Shown here piece by piece: positions 1 to 5,493 of a stretch of 8,177 nt of DNA. The translations under genes and the position numbers were made by a program. Source of the stretch: SG8-41 sp032123035 (GTDB taxonomy: Bacteria; Pseudomonadota; Gammaproteobacteria; Burkholderiales; SG8-41); contig JAQBFV010000055.1 of NCBI GenBank assembly GCA_032123035.1, positions 1 to 8,177 of the forward strand. Reading direction: 5' to 3'. The number at the start of each line of letters is the position of its first letter. Within the stretch, counting starts at the first letter, position 1. Below the pieces are notes generated by a model. That model was not told where the DNA came from. It did no database searches and worked only from the letters and a program-made list of their open reading frames with translations.

Positions 1-1
1 C

Positions 2-1054
2 GGGGTGGTCGCCGCGATCATTCCCTGGAACTCCCCCCTGCTCCTCGTCGCCTGGAAGCTCGCGCCGGCACTTGCCGCCGGCAACACGGTCGTCCTCAAA
101 CCGTCCGAGTACACCTCCGCCTCGACGCTCGAGTTCATGAAGGTGATCGAGCAGGCGGGTTTCCCGCCGGGGGTGGTGAACGTGGTGACCGGCTTCGGGG
201 CTGAGGTGGGCATGCCGCTGGTTGAGCATCCGCTCGTGGCCAAGGTCGCGTTCACCGGATCGGACCGCACGGGCACGCTCATCTACCAGGCGGCGGCCAA
301 AGGCCTCAAGCGCGTCAGCATGGAGCTCGGCGGCAAGTCGCCCAATATCGTGTTCGACGACGCCCACATGGAAAACGCGATCAAGGGTGTGGTCTCGGGC
401 ATTTTTGCTGCGACGGGGCAGACCTGCATCGCCGGCTCCCGACTGCTGGTGCAGCGCACGATCCACGACGAGTTCGTCGAAAAGCTCGTCGCCTTCGCGC
501 AGACCGCAAAGATGGGCGATCCAATGAGCCTAGAGACCCAGGTCGGACCCGTCACCAACCCGCCACAGTTCAAGAAGATCCTCGACTACATCGATGTCGC
601 CAGGGGCGAAGGCGCGAAACCGGTGCTGGGCGGCGGGCGCGCGACACGCCCGGAGTGTGGCAATGGCTGGTTCGTTGAGCCGACGATTTTCACGGGCGTC
701 AAGAACTCGATGCGCATCGCGCAGGAGGAAGTCTTCGGACCGGTGCTTGCGGTGATTCCCTTTGAAGACGAGGAAGAGGCCGTCCGCATCGGCAATGACG
801 TCGTCTACGGGCTCGCCGCGGGCGTGTGGACCCAGAACATGCGCCGGGCGCTCACGCTCTCGGAACGGCTGCAAGCCGGCACGGTCTGGGTCAACACCTA
901 CCGCGCGGTCTCCTACCTCTCGCCTTTTGGCGGCTACAAGCGCAGCGGTCTCGGGCGCGAGAGCGGGCAGGAGATGATCAAGGACTATATGCAGGTGAAA
1001 AGCGTCTGGATTTCCACCGCGACCGAGGTCCCTAATCCGTTCATACTTCGTTGA
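2..1054 (+). CDS. NAD(P)-dependent aldehyde dehydrogenase, N-terminus cut by window edge
   Basis: This enzyme oxidises an aldehyde to a carboxylate with NAD(P)+ in the cytoplasm. The reading frame is open from base 2, so the gene starts outside the window; the GTG at 5 is an internal valine codon. About 350 residues remain of the usual 480-500, and roughly the first 145 are missing. Counting from base 5, visible family motifs are IIPWNSP with the oxyanion Asn9, the cofactor-binding KPSE (Lys32), FTGS, MELGGKSP with the general base Glu107, GQTC with the nucleophile Cys141, and EEVFGP with Glu242. The C-terminal PFGGYKRSGLGRE segment is also typical. All catalytic residues are intact. The family is certain, but the substrate cannot be read from sequence; a semialdehyde or aromatic aldehyde is possible. 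A repeat array begins about 8 bp after the stop. Confidence 0.96.
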   Translation, partial: GVVAAIIPWNSPLLLVAWKLAPALAAGNTVVLKPSEYTSASTLEFMKVIEQAGFPPGVVNVVTGFGAEVGMPLVEHPLVAKVAFTGSDRTGTLIYQAAAKGLKRVSMELGGKSPNIVFDDAHMENAIKGVVSGIFAATGQTCIAGSRLLVQRTIHDEFVEKLVAFAQTAKMGDPMSLETQVGPVTNPPQFKKILDYIDVARGEGAKPVLGGGRATRPECGNGWFVEPTIFTGVKNSMRIAQEEVFGPVLAVIPFEDEEEAVRIGNDVVYGLAAGVWTQNMRRALTLSERLQAGTVWVNTYRAVSYLSPFGGYKRSGLGRESGQEMIKDYMQVKSVWISTATEVPNPFILR

Positions 1055-1062
1055 GGCAGATT

Positions 1063-1132
1063 AAACCGCCAAGACGCCGAGAGAAGCAAATTCAAATCTG
1101 AACCGCTGAGGCGCCGAGAACGCCAAGAAAAC
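1063..1132 (+). repeat. Family A intergenic repeat, two copies
   Basis: Two diverged copies lie behind the aldehyde dehydrogenase stop, at about 1063-1090 and 1099-1132. Each begins with (T)GAACCGC or AAACCGC and continues with short direct repeats of the CGCCAAGA/CGCCGAGA kind. The same unit occurs three more times at 6379-6506. It does not encode a plausible protein. A family B array follows directly, in the same A-then-B order as near 6380-6560. Confidence 0.75.
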
Positions 1133-1137
1133 CTCGA

Positions 1138-1193
1138 TTCACGTTTCACGATTTACGATTTACGATTTACGATTTACGATTTACGATTCACGA
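1138..1193 (+). repeat. Family B heptamer tandem array, 8 units
   Basis: Eight exact 7-bp steps are present: TTCACGT, TTCACGA, five identical TTTACGA, then TTCACGA. The identical core with variant ends is what slippage expansion would leave. The array ends 17 bp before the Shine-Dalgarno sequence of the lipoprotein gene, so a change in copy number would alter that gene's upstream spacing in 7-bp steps. Seven is not a multiple of three, and no protein crosses the array convincingly. Confidence 0.92.
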
Positions 1194-1210
1194 AATATTG
1201 GAACTAGCAT

Positions 1211-1216
1211 GGAGGT
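1211..1216 (+). promoter_or_regulatory. Ribosome binding site deciding the lipoprotein start
   Basis: GGAGGT lies 7 bp before the ATG at 1224. The upstream in-frame ATG at 1209 overlaps this site and has no Shine-Dalgarno sequence of its own, so translation is placed at 1224. Confidence 0.8.
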
Positions 1217-1223
1217 CACGCGG

Positions 1224-1403
1224 ATGACGCACAGACTGTCTCTCGCCGTAGCGATGGTGCTCTTGACTGGTCTGCTAGGGTGCGCGCCCGAGGTGGGCAG
1301 CGAAGCGTGGTGCAAGAAATTGGACAAAAAGCCGAAGGGCGACTGGACGGCCAACGAAGCGGGCGACTACACAAAGAATTGCATTTTCAGAAAGAGCAAA
1401 TAG
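1224..1403 (+). CDS. Small DUF3012-like lipoprotein
   Basis: This is a 59-residue predicted lipoprotein of unknown function. The N-terminus (MTHR) is followed by a hydrophobic stretch at residues 5-18 and an LLGC lipobox, with lipidation expected at Cys20. The mature peptide of 40 residues carries the segment APEVGSEAWC, then KPKGDWTANEAGDYTKNC. Its Cys30 and Cys53 could form a disulfide in the periplasm. The pattern matches my memory of the short proteobacterial DUF3012 family, whose members have about this length; that assignment is from recall, not a search. The residue after the lipidated Cys is Ala, not Asp, so by the usual +2 rule sorting to the outer membrane is expected. The start at 1224 is chosen from the strong GGAGGT. 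The gene sits alone between a heptamer array and a 13-bp array, with no clear functional tie to its neighbours. Confidence 0.85.
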   Translation: MTHRLSLAVAMVLLTGLLGCAPEVGSEAWCKKLDKKPKGDWTANEAGDYTKNCIFRKSK

Positions 1404-1420
1404 CACCTCACCTGGGCAGT

Positions 1421-1480
1421 GCGAGCGGTTTTCATCACCATTTGTCATCACCATTAATCATCACCCTCTCTCATCACTTC
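1421..1480 (+). repeat. Family C 13-bp period array, one arm only
   Basis: CATCAC(C/T) cores start at 1433, 1446, 1459 and 1472, exactly 13 bp apart. Unlike the other two C arrays there is no GGTGATG arm on the left. The stretch 1421-1443 matches 2409-2431 of the next C array at 20 of 23 positions, so this looks like a copy of the same element that has lost, or never had, its left arm. It lies about 18 bp behind the lipoprotein stop and about 50 bp before the ribosome binding site of the hydrolase gene. Confidence 0.88.
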
Positions 1481-1530
1481 TTCGGCCAATCGCGAGGGCT
1501 CGGGAAATCGAGTCGTATGGTGGCCTCGAC

Positions 1531-1535
1531 AGGAG
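1531..1535 (+). promoter_or_regulatory. Ribosome binding site supporting a GTG start
   Basis: AGGAG lies 9 bp before the GTG at 1545. The next in-frame start, the ATG at 1557, would be 21 bp away, which is too far, so GTG is preferred. Confidence 0.7.
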
Positions 1536-1544
1536 AAAGAAAAC

Positions 1545-2348
1545 GTGGATACCAGAATGCCCGACTACCAGGTGACCGGCGCAGGCAAGGTGACTGTCTT
1601 TCTGCTGCACGGGATCTACGGCGCGAAGGAATACTGGCGCTACGTGACCGAACGGCTGATCGCGCGGGGTTATCGGGTCGTGGCAATGGACGCGCCGGGG
1701 TATGGTCTGTCGCCTTTGCCGGATGCCTTTAGCTTCGATGTCGTTGCCGAGGCCGCCGCGCGGCTGGTCAAAGCGCAGGGTAGCGAGCGGAACATCTTCT
1801 TCGGCCATAGCATGGGCGGACAGATCACGCCGCGCATCCGGCTGAAGTTGCCTGATCTCGTGCACGGTATCGTGATTTGCTCGACGATCGGCTATTTCGC
1901 CAATCGCACAAAGGAAGAACAGGAGGAGTTCGTGCGCAAACGCACGGCGCCGCCTCCCCCTGGCACGGACCCGATCACGGTGAACATGATGGTCGTCAAC
2001 TCGATGCTCGGTCCGACGTCGAGCGGTCCCGAAGTCGATCTCGTCCGCCTCTGGGCGTCGCGCACGCCGCCCGAGACAGTCAAGGCGGCGGTGAAGGCCG
2101 TGCAGACCTACCCCGAAGCCGACGCGGTCGGCGCGATCAAGGCCGTGTCCGTGCCGACGTTACTGGTGGCCGGGGAGGTCGACCAGGTCGGGCATCCGGC
2201 CGGTATGAAGCGGGTAGCGGAGATGATTCCCGGATGCGAATTCGGCATCGTCTCCGGCTCGGGGCATTACCCGTGGGCCGAGAATCCGGCGGAGTTCAAT
2301 GAACTCTTCTTCGGTTTTCTCAGCCGCCATTTTCCGACCGGAGTCTGA
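1545..2348 (+). CDS. Alpha/beta hydrolase
   Basis: This is a 267-residue cytoplasmic alpha/beta-hydrolase fold enzyme, of normal family length, with no signal peptide. Its elements run in order: FLLHGIYG (oxyanion HG at residues 22-23), DAPGYGLS at 49-56, the nucleophile elbow GHSMGG with Ser89, a helical cap region around 115-190 that includes a PPPP run, then LLVAGEVDQVG with the acid Asp213, and GSGHYPWAENP with His241. The Ser-Asp-His triad is complete. Family members cleave esters, lactones, ring-fission products or epoxides; the sequence does not say which. Hydrolases of this type often accompany aromatic or dicarboxylate catabolism, which would suit the dehydrogenases and CoA enzymes nearby, but that is inference. 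The gene converges on the glutathione S-transferase gene, and an inverted repeat array separates the two 3' ends. Confidence 0.95.
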   Translation: MDTRMPDYQVTGAGKVTVFLLHGIYGAKEYWRYVTERLIARGYRVVAMDAPGYGLSPLPDAFSFDVVAEAAARLVKAQGSERNIFFGHSMGGQITPRIRLKLPDLVHGIVICSTIGYFANRTKEEQEEFVRKRTAPPPPGTDPITVNMMVVNSMLGPTSSGPEVDLVRLWASRTPPETVKAAVKAVQTYPEADAVGAIKAVSVPTLLVAGEVDQVGHPAGMKRVAEMIPGCEFGIVSGSGHYPWAENPAEFNELFFGFLSRHFPTGV

Positions 2349-2351
2349 CGC

Positions 2352-2365
2352 GGAGGGGAACCTCC
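2352..2365 (+). terminator. Short GC hairpin behind the hydrolase gene
   Basis: GGAGG, loop GGAA, CCTCC form a perfect 5-bp stem closed by a GNRA-type tetraloop, 3 bp after the hydrolase stop. No T-run follows, so it is not a standard intrinsic terminator. It may instead stabilise the transcript 3' end. Confidence 0.35.
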
Positions 2366-2368
2366 AAC

Positions 2369-2470
2369 TGGTGATGGGTACTGGTGATGTTTACTGGTGA
2401 TGAGTAATGCAAACGGTTTTCATCATCATTTTCTCATCACCAATTCCCATCACCACTTCTCATCACCATT
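2369..2470. repeat. Family C inverted array, 3+4 units, between convergent genes
   Basis: The left arm has GGTGATG at 2370, 2383 and 2396, period 13. The right arm has CATCACC at 2435, 2448 and 2461, period 13, plus a variant CATCATC at 2421 inside the loop. The arms share register, so three TGGTGATG:CATCACCA blocks of 8 bp could pair, separated by 6-nt internal loops. The element fills the gap between the hydrolase stop (2348) and the transferase stop (2478). It has no T-tract, so any terminator role would need another mechanism such as Rho. Confidence 0.92.
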
Positions 2471-2477
2471 TCCGCCG

Positions 2478-3095
2478 TCAGTCGGGCTTGACGAAGCCCG
2501 GCGGCAGCGTCTCCTCGAAGGACCTGCGCGAGGTGATGCCCGGGTGCCACCTGGCGAGCTTCGGATGGGACGCGCGCCAATCATGCGGGTAGCGGAAATC
2601 CACGTACTGCAAGGCCACCCCCATGACGAGGTCGGCCATCGTGAAGGAGTACCCGACCAGAAAGCGGTTTCCGCGAAACGCGTTCTCGGCGACTTCGATC
2701 GCGCGATGCACGCGCTCCCCTTCGCGCGCCATCTTTTCAGGCCACTGCTTGTCGGGCGGGCGCCGCGTCTCGAGGACACGCCCGATGACCGAATCGATGA
2801 TACCGTTGCCGAGTGCCTGCCACCACTGCGCATGCCAGTAGCTTTCGGCGTTCTTGGGCTGCAGCGGATTCCCGTCGAGGTTGTCGAGGTAATGGCCGAT
2901 GAAAATGGACTCGAAGAGGTAGTTGTTCGGCCCCACCTCGAGCACCGGGACCTTGCTGAAAGGGTTTTTGCCGATGATCGGGCTGTCTTCCGCCCACGGG
3001 TCCTCGATGACGAACTCGACCGGCAGATTCTTTTCCTTGATCAGTACCCGCGTCTTGCGGGCGTACGGCGAGTTGGGTGAACCATAGAGCTTCAT
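2478..3095 (-). CDS. Glutathione S-transferase family protein
   Basis: This is a 205-residue cytosolic protein of usual GST length. The thioredoxin-like N-domain (about 1-75) has GSPNSPYARK with the likely active-site Ser9, KVPVLE with the cis-proline Pro50, and FESIFI with Glu62-Ser63, which bind the gamma-glutamyl part of glutathione. The all-helical C-domain (about 85-200) has FTMADL with the Thr152/Asp155 N-capping box. GSTs of this bacterial type conjugate glutathione to electrophiles, isomerise maleyl-type ring-fission products or reduce peroxides; the substrate is unknown. The start at 3095 is supported by GGGAG 7 bp upstream. The gene is transcribed divergently from the enoyl-CoA hydratase gene and ends 8 bp from the inverted C array. 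Confidence 0.95.
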   Translation of the reverse strand: MKLYGSPNSPYARKTRVLIKEKNLPVEFVIEDPWAEDSPIIGKNPFSKVPVLEVGPNNYLFESIFIGHYLDNLDGNPLQPKNAESYWHAQWWQALGNGIIDSVIGRVLETRRPPDKQWPEKMAREGERVHRAIEVAENAFRGNRFLVGYSFTMADLVMGVALQYVDFRYPHDWRASHPKLARWHPGITSRRSFEETLPPGFVKPD

Positions 3096-3134
3096 CTTCT
3101 GACTCCCTGTATCACGGGTCGGATCACAAAGGGG

Positions 3135-3140
3135 ATTCTA
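3135..3140 (-). promoter_or_regulatory. Candidate -10 box of the GST gene
   Basis: Read on the minus strand this is TAGAAT, 5 of 6 to the sigma-70 -10 consensus, and would give a leader of about 30 nt. No good -35 hexamer is seen 16-18 bp upstream, so the call is weak. Confidence 0.25.
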
Positions 3141-3195
3141 TCCAACACCGGGGTCCCGCGGCAGTACCGCCGGACCGCATGTTGGACGAGGTTTA

Positions 3196-3224
3196 TTGGG
3201 ACCGCGACCGGCTCCTGTTAGCAT
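3196..3224 (+). promoter_or_regulatory. Candidate promoter of the hydratase/ligase genes
   Basis: TTGGGA at 3196-3201, a 17-bp spacer and TAGCAT at 3219-3224 each match 4 of 6 sigma-70 consensus positions at ideal spacing. It lies in the only divergent gap of the window, about 70 bp before the hydratase start. Matches at this level are common by chance. Confidence 0.3.
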
Positions 3225-3256
3225 GGGTAGGCCAATTCGGCCGGACGCGCCGTAAA

Positions 3257-3270
3257 GTCGGAAGTCCGAC
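3257..3270. promoter_or_regulatory. Short perfect dyad in the hydratase leader
   Basis: GTCGGA and TCCGAC flank a 2-bp AG centre, a perfect 14-bp inverted repeat 24 bp before the hydratase ATG and downstream of the candidate -10. It could be an operator half-site pair; a 2-nt loop is too tight for a good RNA hairpin. Confidence 0.3.
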
Positions 3271-3294
3271 AGGCTGCTAGCGTCATGACTGTCC

Positions 3295-4092
3295 ATGCAT
3301 ACCGGTAAAGACCCATTAGTTCTCGTCCGCACCGAACAGCGGCGCGCGACTGGCCGGGTCGTCCAAGTCACGGTTAATAACCCCGACAGGCGCAATATAC
3401 TCGGCATCGCCGGAAAGCAGCAGCTCGCCGAGGCTTTCCGGACGCTCGCGAGGGACCCTCTCGTGAGGGTCGTCATCCTGACGGGCGCCGGGGACCGCTC
3501 GTTCATGGCCGGCGCCGACTTAGCCGAAATGAAAGACCTTACTCTTTCTGGGGCCAGAAAGCTGTTCACATGGACTCATCGCGCGTGCGCTGCAATTCGC
3601 GCCCTGCCCGTCCCGGTTATCGCGAGAATCAATGGTTACTGCTTCGGCGCGGGCATGGAGATAGCCGCATCCTGTGACATGCGCATCGGCGTGACCAGCG
3701 CGAAATTCGGCATGCCCGAGGTGCGCTTCGGCATTCCCTCCGGCATGGAAGCCTGCCTCCTCCCCCAGCTCATCGGCTGGGGCAAGACCCGCGAGCTGGT
3801 CTACACCGGTGATCACATCGAGGCAGCGGAAGCCTACCGCATCGGGTTTCTCGAAAAACTCGTCGAGCCCGCCACGCTCGACGTCGCTGTCGAGCAATGG
3901 ATCGCCTCGATTCTCGCTGGCGGCCCGCGCGCCATCCGCCTGCAGAAGGCACTGGTGCGCGACTGGGAGCGCGTTTCGATCGAGAAAGCGATCCAGGCCG
4001 GCATCCGCGCGTGCGTCGAGGCGCGGAGGACGGACGAGCCCCGGCGGCTCATGACCGCGTTTCTCGAGCGCAAGAAAAAGCCAAGGGCGTGA
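3295..4092 (+). CDS. Enoyl-CoA hydratase/isomerase (crotonase family)
   Basis: This 265-residue crotonase-fold protein likely adds water to a 2-enoyl-CoA in the cytoplasm; isomerase or related activities are possible in the family. The segment RSFMAGADLAEM (69-79) supplies the first oxyanion-hole amide, and INGYCFGAGMEIAASCD (112-128) the second. Both acid/base glutamates of true hydratases are present: Glu122 in GAGME and Glu142 in GMPE, matching Glu144 and Glu164 of rat mitochondrial enoyl-CoA hydratase. This supports hydratase activity over other crotonase reactions. A stop codon at 3286 in frame limits the start to the ATG at 3295, although no clear Shine-Dalgarno sequence precedes it. 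The acid-CoA ligase genes follow 116 bp downstream on the same strand, which suggests a shared pathway in which the ligase makes a CoA ester and the hydratase acts later. Confidence 0.95.
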   Translation: MHTGKDPLVLVRTEQRRATGRVVQVTVNNPDRRNILGIAGKQQLAEAFRTLARDPLVRVVILTGAGDRSFMAGADLAEMKDLTLSGARKLFTWTHRACAAIRALPVPVIARINGYCFGAGMEIAASCDMRIGVTSAKFGMPEVRFGIPSGMEACLLPQLIGWGKTRELVYTGDHIEAAEAYRIGFLEKLVEPATLDVAVEQWIASILAGGPRAIRLQKALVRDWERVSIEKAIQAGIRACVEARRTDEPRRLMTAFLERKKKPRA

Positions 4093-4157
4093 ATCGCGAA
4101 TGGTGAATAGACTGAAGCAGCCTACCGGGACTAGCGAACCTCCATTCACCATTCACG
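4089..4157. repeat. Inverted heptamer array overlapping the hydratase stop
   Basis: The right arm reads ATTCACC ATTCACG at 4144-4157. The left arm, read on the minus strand, gives ATTCACC ATTCGCG ATTCAC at 4108-4089. Both step by 7 bp, and an 11-bp perfect inverted match (4098-4108 with 4144-4154) flanks a 35-bp loop. The left arm includes the hydratase TGA stop at 4090-4092. The unit resembles family B, while the two-armed layout resembles family C. Confidence 0.8.
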
Positions 4158-4208
4158 CTGTTGTCCGGAAGGACTAGCAAAGCTCGTATTCCAGAAGAGT
4201 CCTGAAAA

Positions 4209-5348
4209 ATGTATTTGTTGGAGCACGACGCCAAAGACCTCCTCGCCACGCACCGGATCCCCGCGCCAGCGGGGGCCCTGTTCGAAGATGCGGCGGCCAT
4301 CAATTCAACCGCCCTGCCCGGCGCGCCCTGGATCGTGAAAGGCCAGGTCTCCGCCGGCGGACGTGGCAAGGCGGGAATCATCCGCAAGGCCGCGACGCTC
4401 GCCGAGGCGCGATCGCACGCGGCGGCCATCATCGGTTCCACCGCCAGGGGCCGCCCCGTGGGTGCGGTGCGTGTTGAACAGGCCGTAGCCGGGGCGCAGG
4501 AAGTCTATCTCGGCCTCCTTCTCGATTCCGCCACTGCTCAGGTGCGCGTGATCGTTTCGGCGCGCGGGGGCATGGACATCGAGCAAGTTCCGCGCGAACA
4601 CATTCACAGCGAGCTTGCCCAAACGAATACACAATCGCTCGTCGACAGCGTGCACCGGCTCGCGCGGAACTTACCAGGAAACATAACCGCTGCAGTACGA
4701 GAATCTGGCGAGCGCCTCGCGCACGCGTTCCTGGCGCTCGAAGGCCTGCTCCTCGAAATCAACCCCCTGTTCGTGCTCGATGACGGAAGCTGGGTCGCGG
4801 GGGACGCCAAGCTCGTCACCGACGACAACGCGCTGGCACGCCAGCCCGTCCTGCGTGCGATGCTGGAGCGGCGCGCCCACGCCTACCCGGAGACGGCGCT
4901 CAAGTTGCAGCATGGCTTCGATTACGTCGTCGTAGATCCTGCCGGTGAGATCGGGCTTCTCACCACGGGCGCCGGTCTTTCCATGATGCTCATCGACGAG
5001 TTGCGCGAGGCGGGACTCAAGCCGTACAACTTCCTCGACATCCGGACCGGCGGCTTGCGCGGCGAGACCGCGCGCCTCGTCCAGGTCCTCAACTGGATCG
5101 CCCAAGGCAGCAACATTCGCGTGCTGCTAATTAACATCTTCGCCGGCATCACCGATCTCGCAGAATTTTCGAGGCTGCTCGTGGCCGCCCTCGCCGAGGT
5201 GCCCCGCCTCAAGGTCCCGGTCGTCGCCCGGCTCGTCGGCAACGGCCTGCCCGTGGCGCGCGAAACGCTCTCCGCGGCGGGCATCGCCCTCCATACCGAT
5301 CTCGACGAGGCGCTCGCCGCCGTGCGCAAGCACCTCGCACGCGGATGA
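4209..5348 (+). CDS. ADP-forming acid-CoA ligase, beta subunit (SucC-like)
   Basis: This is the nucleotide-binding subunit of a two-subunit ligase that forms an acyl-CoA from a carboxylate, CoA and ATP or GTP. It has 379 residues; E. coli SucC has 388. The N-terminal ATP-grasp domain shows WIVKGQVSAGGRGKAG (Lys44, GRG at 51-53) and LEINPL...AGDAKL, whose Asn185 and Asp199 have the same 14-residue spacing as the Mg-binding Asn199 and Asp213 of E. coli. The C-terminal flavodoxin-like domain has TGAGLSMMLID (253-263), NFLDI and INIFAGI. The loop that normally reads GGGAT after FLDV is RTGGLRG here (279-285), a clear departure. Only a weak AGAAGAG at 4193-4199 precedes the start. It surely partners the alpha subunit downstream. 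Succinate, malate or another dicarboxylate are all possible substrates; I do not assign one. Confidence 0.93.
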   Translation: MYLLEHDAKDLLATHRIPAPAGALFEDAAAINSTALPGAPWIVKGQVSAGGRGKAGIIRKAATLAEARSHAAAIIGSTARGRPVGAVRVEQAVAGAQEVYLGLLLDSATAQVRVIVSARGGMDIEQVPREHIHSELAQTNTQSLVDSVHRLARNLPGNITAAVRESGERLAHAFLALEGLLLEINPLFVLDDGSWVAGDAKLVTDDNALARQPVLRAMLERRAHAYPETALKLQHGFDYVVVDPAGEIGLLTTGAGLSMMLIDELREAGLKPYNFLDIRTGGLRGETARLVQVLNWIAQGSNIRVLLINIFAGITDLAEFSRLLVAALAEVPRLKVPVVARLVGNGLPVARETLSAAGIALHTDLDEALAAVRKHLARG

Positions 5349-5350
5349 CA

Positions 5351-5476
5351 AATGGTGATGTGTACTGGTGATGGGAACTGGTGATGATTACTGGTGATAC
5401 GAAGCAGCTGTACACCGCCATCTCTTATCACCATTTCTCATCACCATCATTCATCACCATTATTCATCACCAGTTC
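5351..5476. repeat. Family C inverted array, 4+4 units, between ligase subunit genes
   Basis: The left arm has GGTGATG at 5354, 5367 and 5380 and GGTGATA at 5393. The right arm has TATCACC at 5426 and CATCACC at 5439, 5452 and 5465. Every step is exactly 13 bp and the arms flank 26 bp. The one variant on the left, the innermost unit GGTGATA, faces the one matching variant on the right, TATCACC, so all four 8-bp blocks pair perfectly. The array starts 2-5 bp after the beta-subunit stop and ends about 20 bp before the alpha-subunit start. No T-tract follows. Confidence 0.94.
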
Positions 5477-5493
5477 TACCTCGGCACTATCGG

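Noticed and set aside
1138..1193. Heptamers as a ladder of -35 boxes (TTTACG) for the lipoprotein gene
   Set aside because: No convincing -10 hexamer sits 16-18 bp downstream of any unit; AATATT at 1194 has the wrong spacing.
1280..1732. Frame crossing the lipoprotein, the array and the hydrolase start
   Set aside because: It overlaps two supported genes in another frame and shows no motif.
2369..2470. Intrinsic terminator
   Set aside because: The arms can pair but there is no T-tract on either strand and the stem is broken by 6-nt internal loops.
2397..3080. Open frame of 227 codons on the plus strand opposite the transferase
   Set aside because: It begins inside the C array, giving an artificial His/Ser-rich start, and then runs antisense to the glutathione S-transferase.
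5351..5476. CRISPR-like array
   Set aside because: The repeat core is only 7-8 bp at a 13-bp period with mirror arms; CRISPR repeats are longer, same-facing and separated by spacers of about 30 bp, and no cas gene is present.
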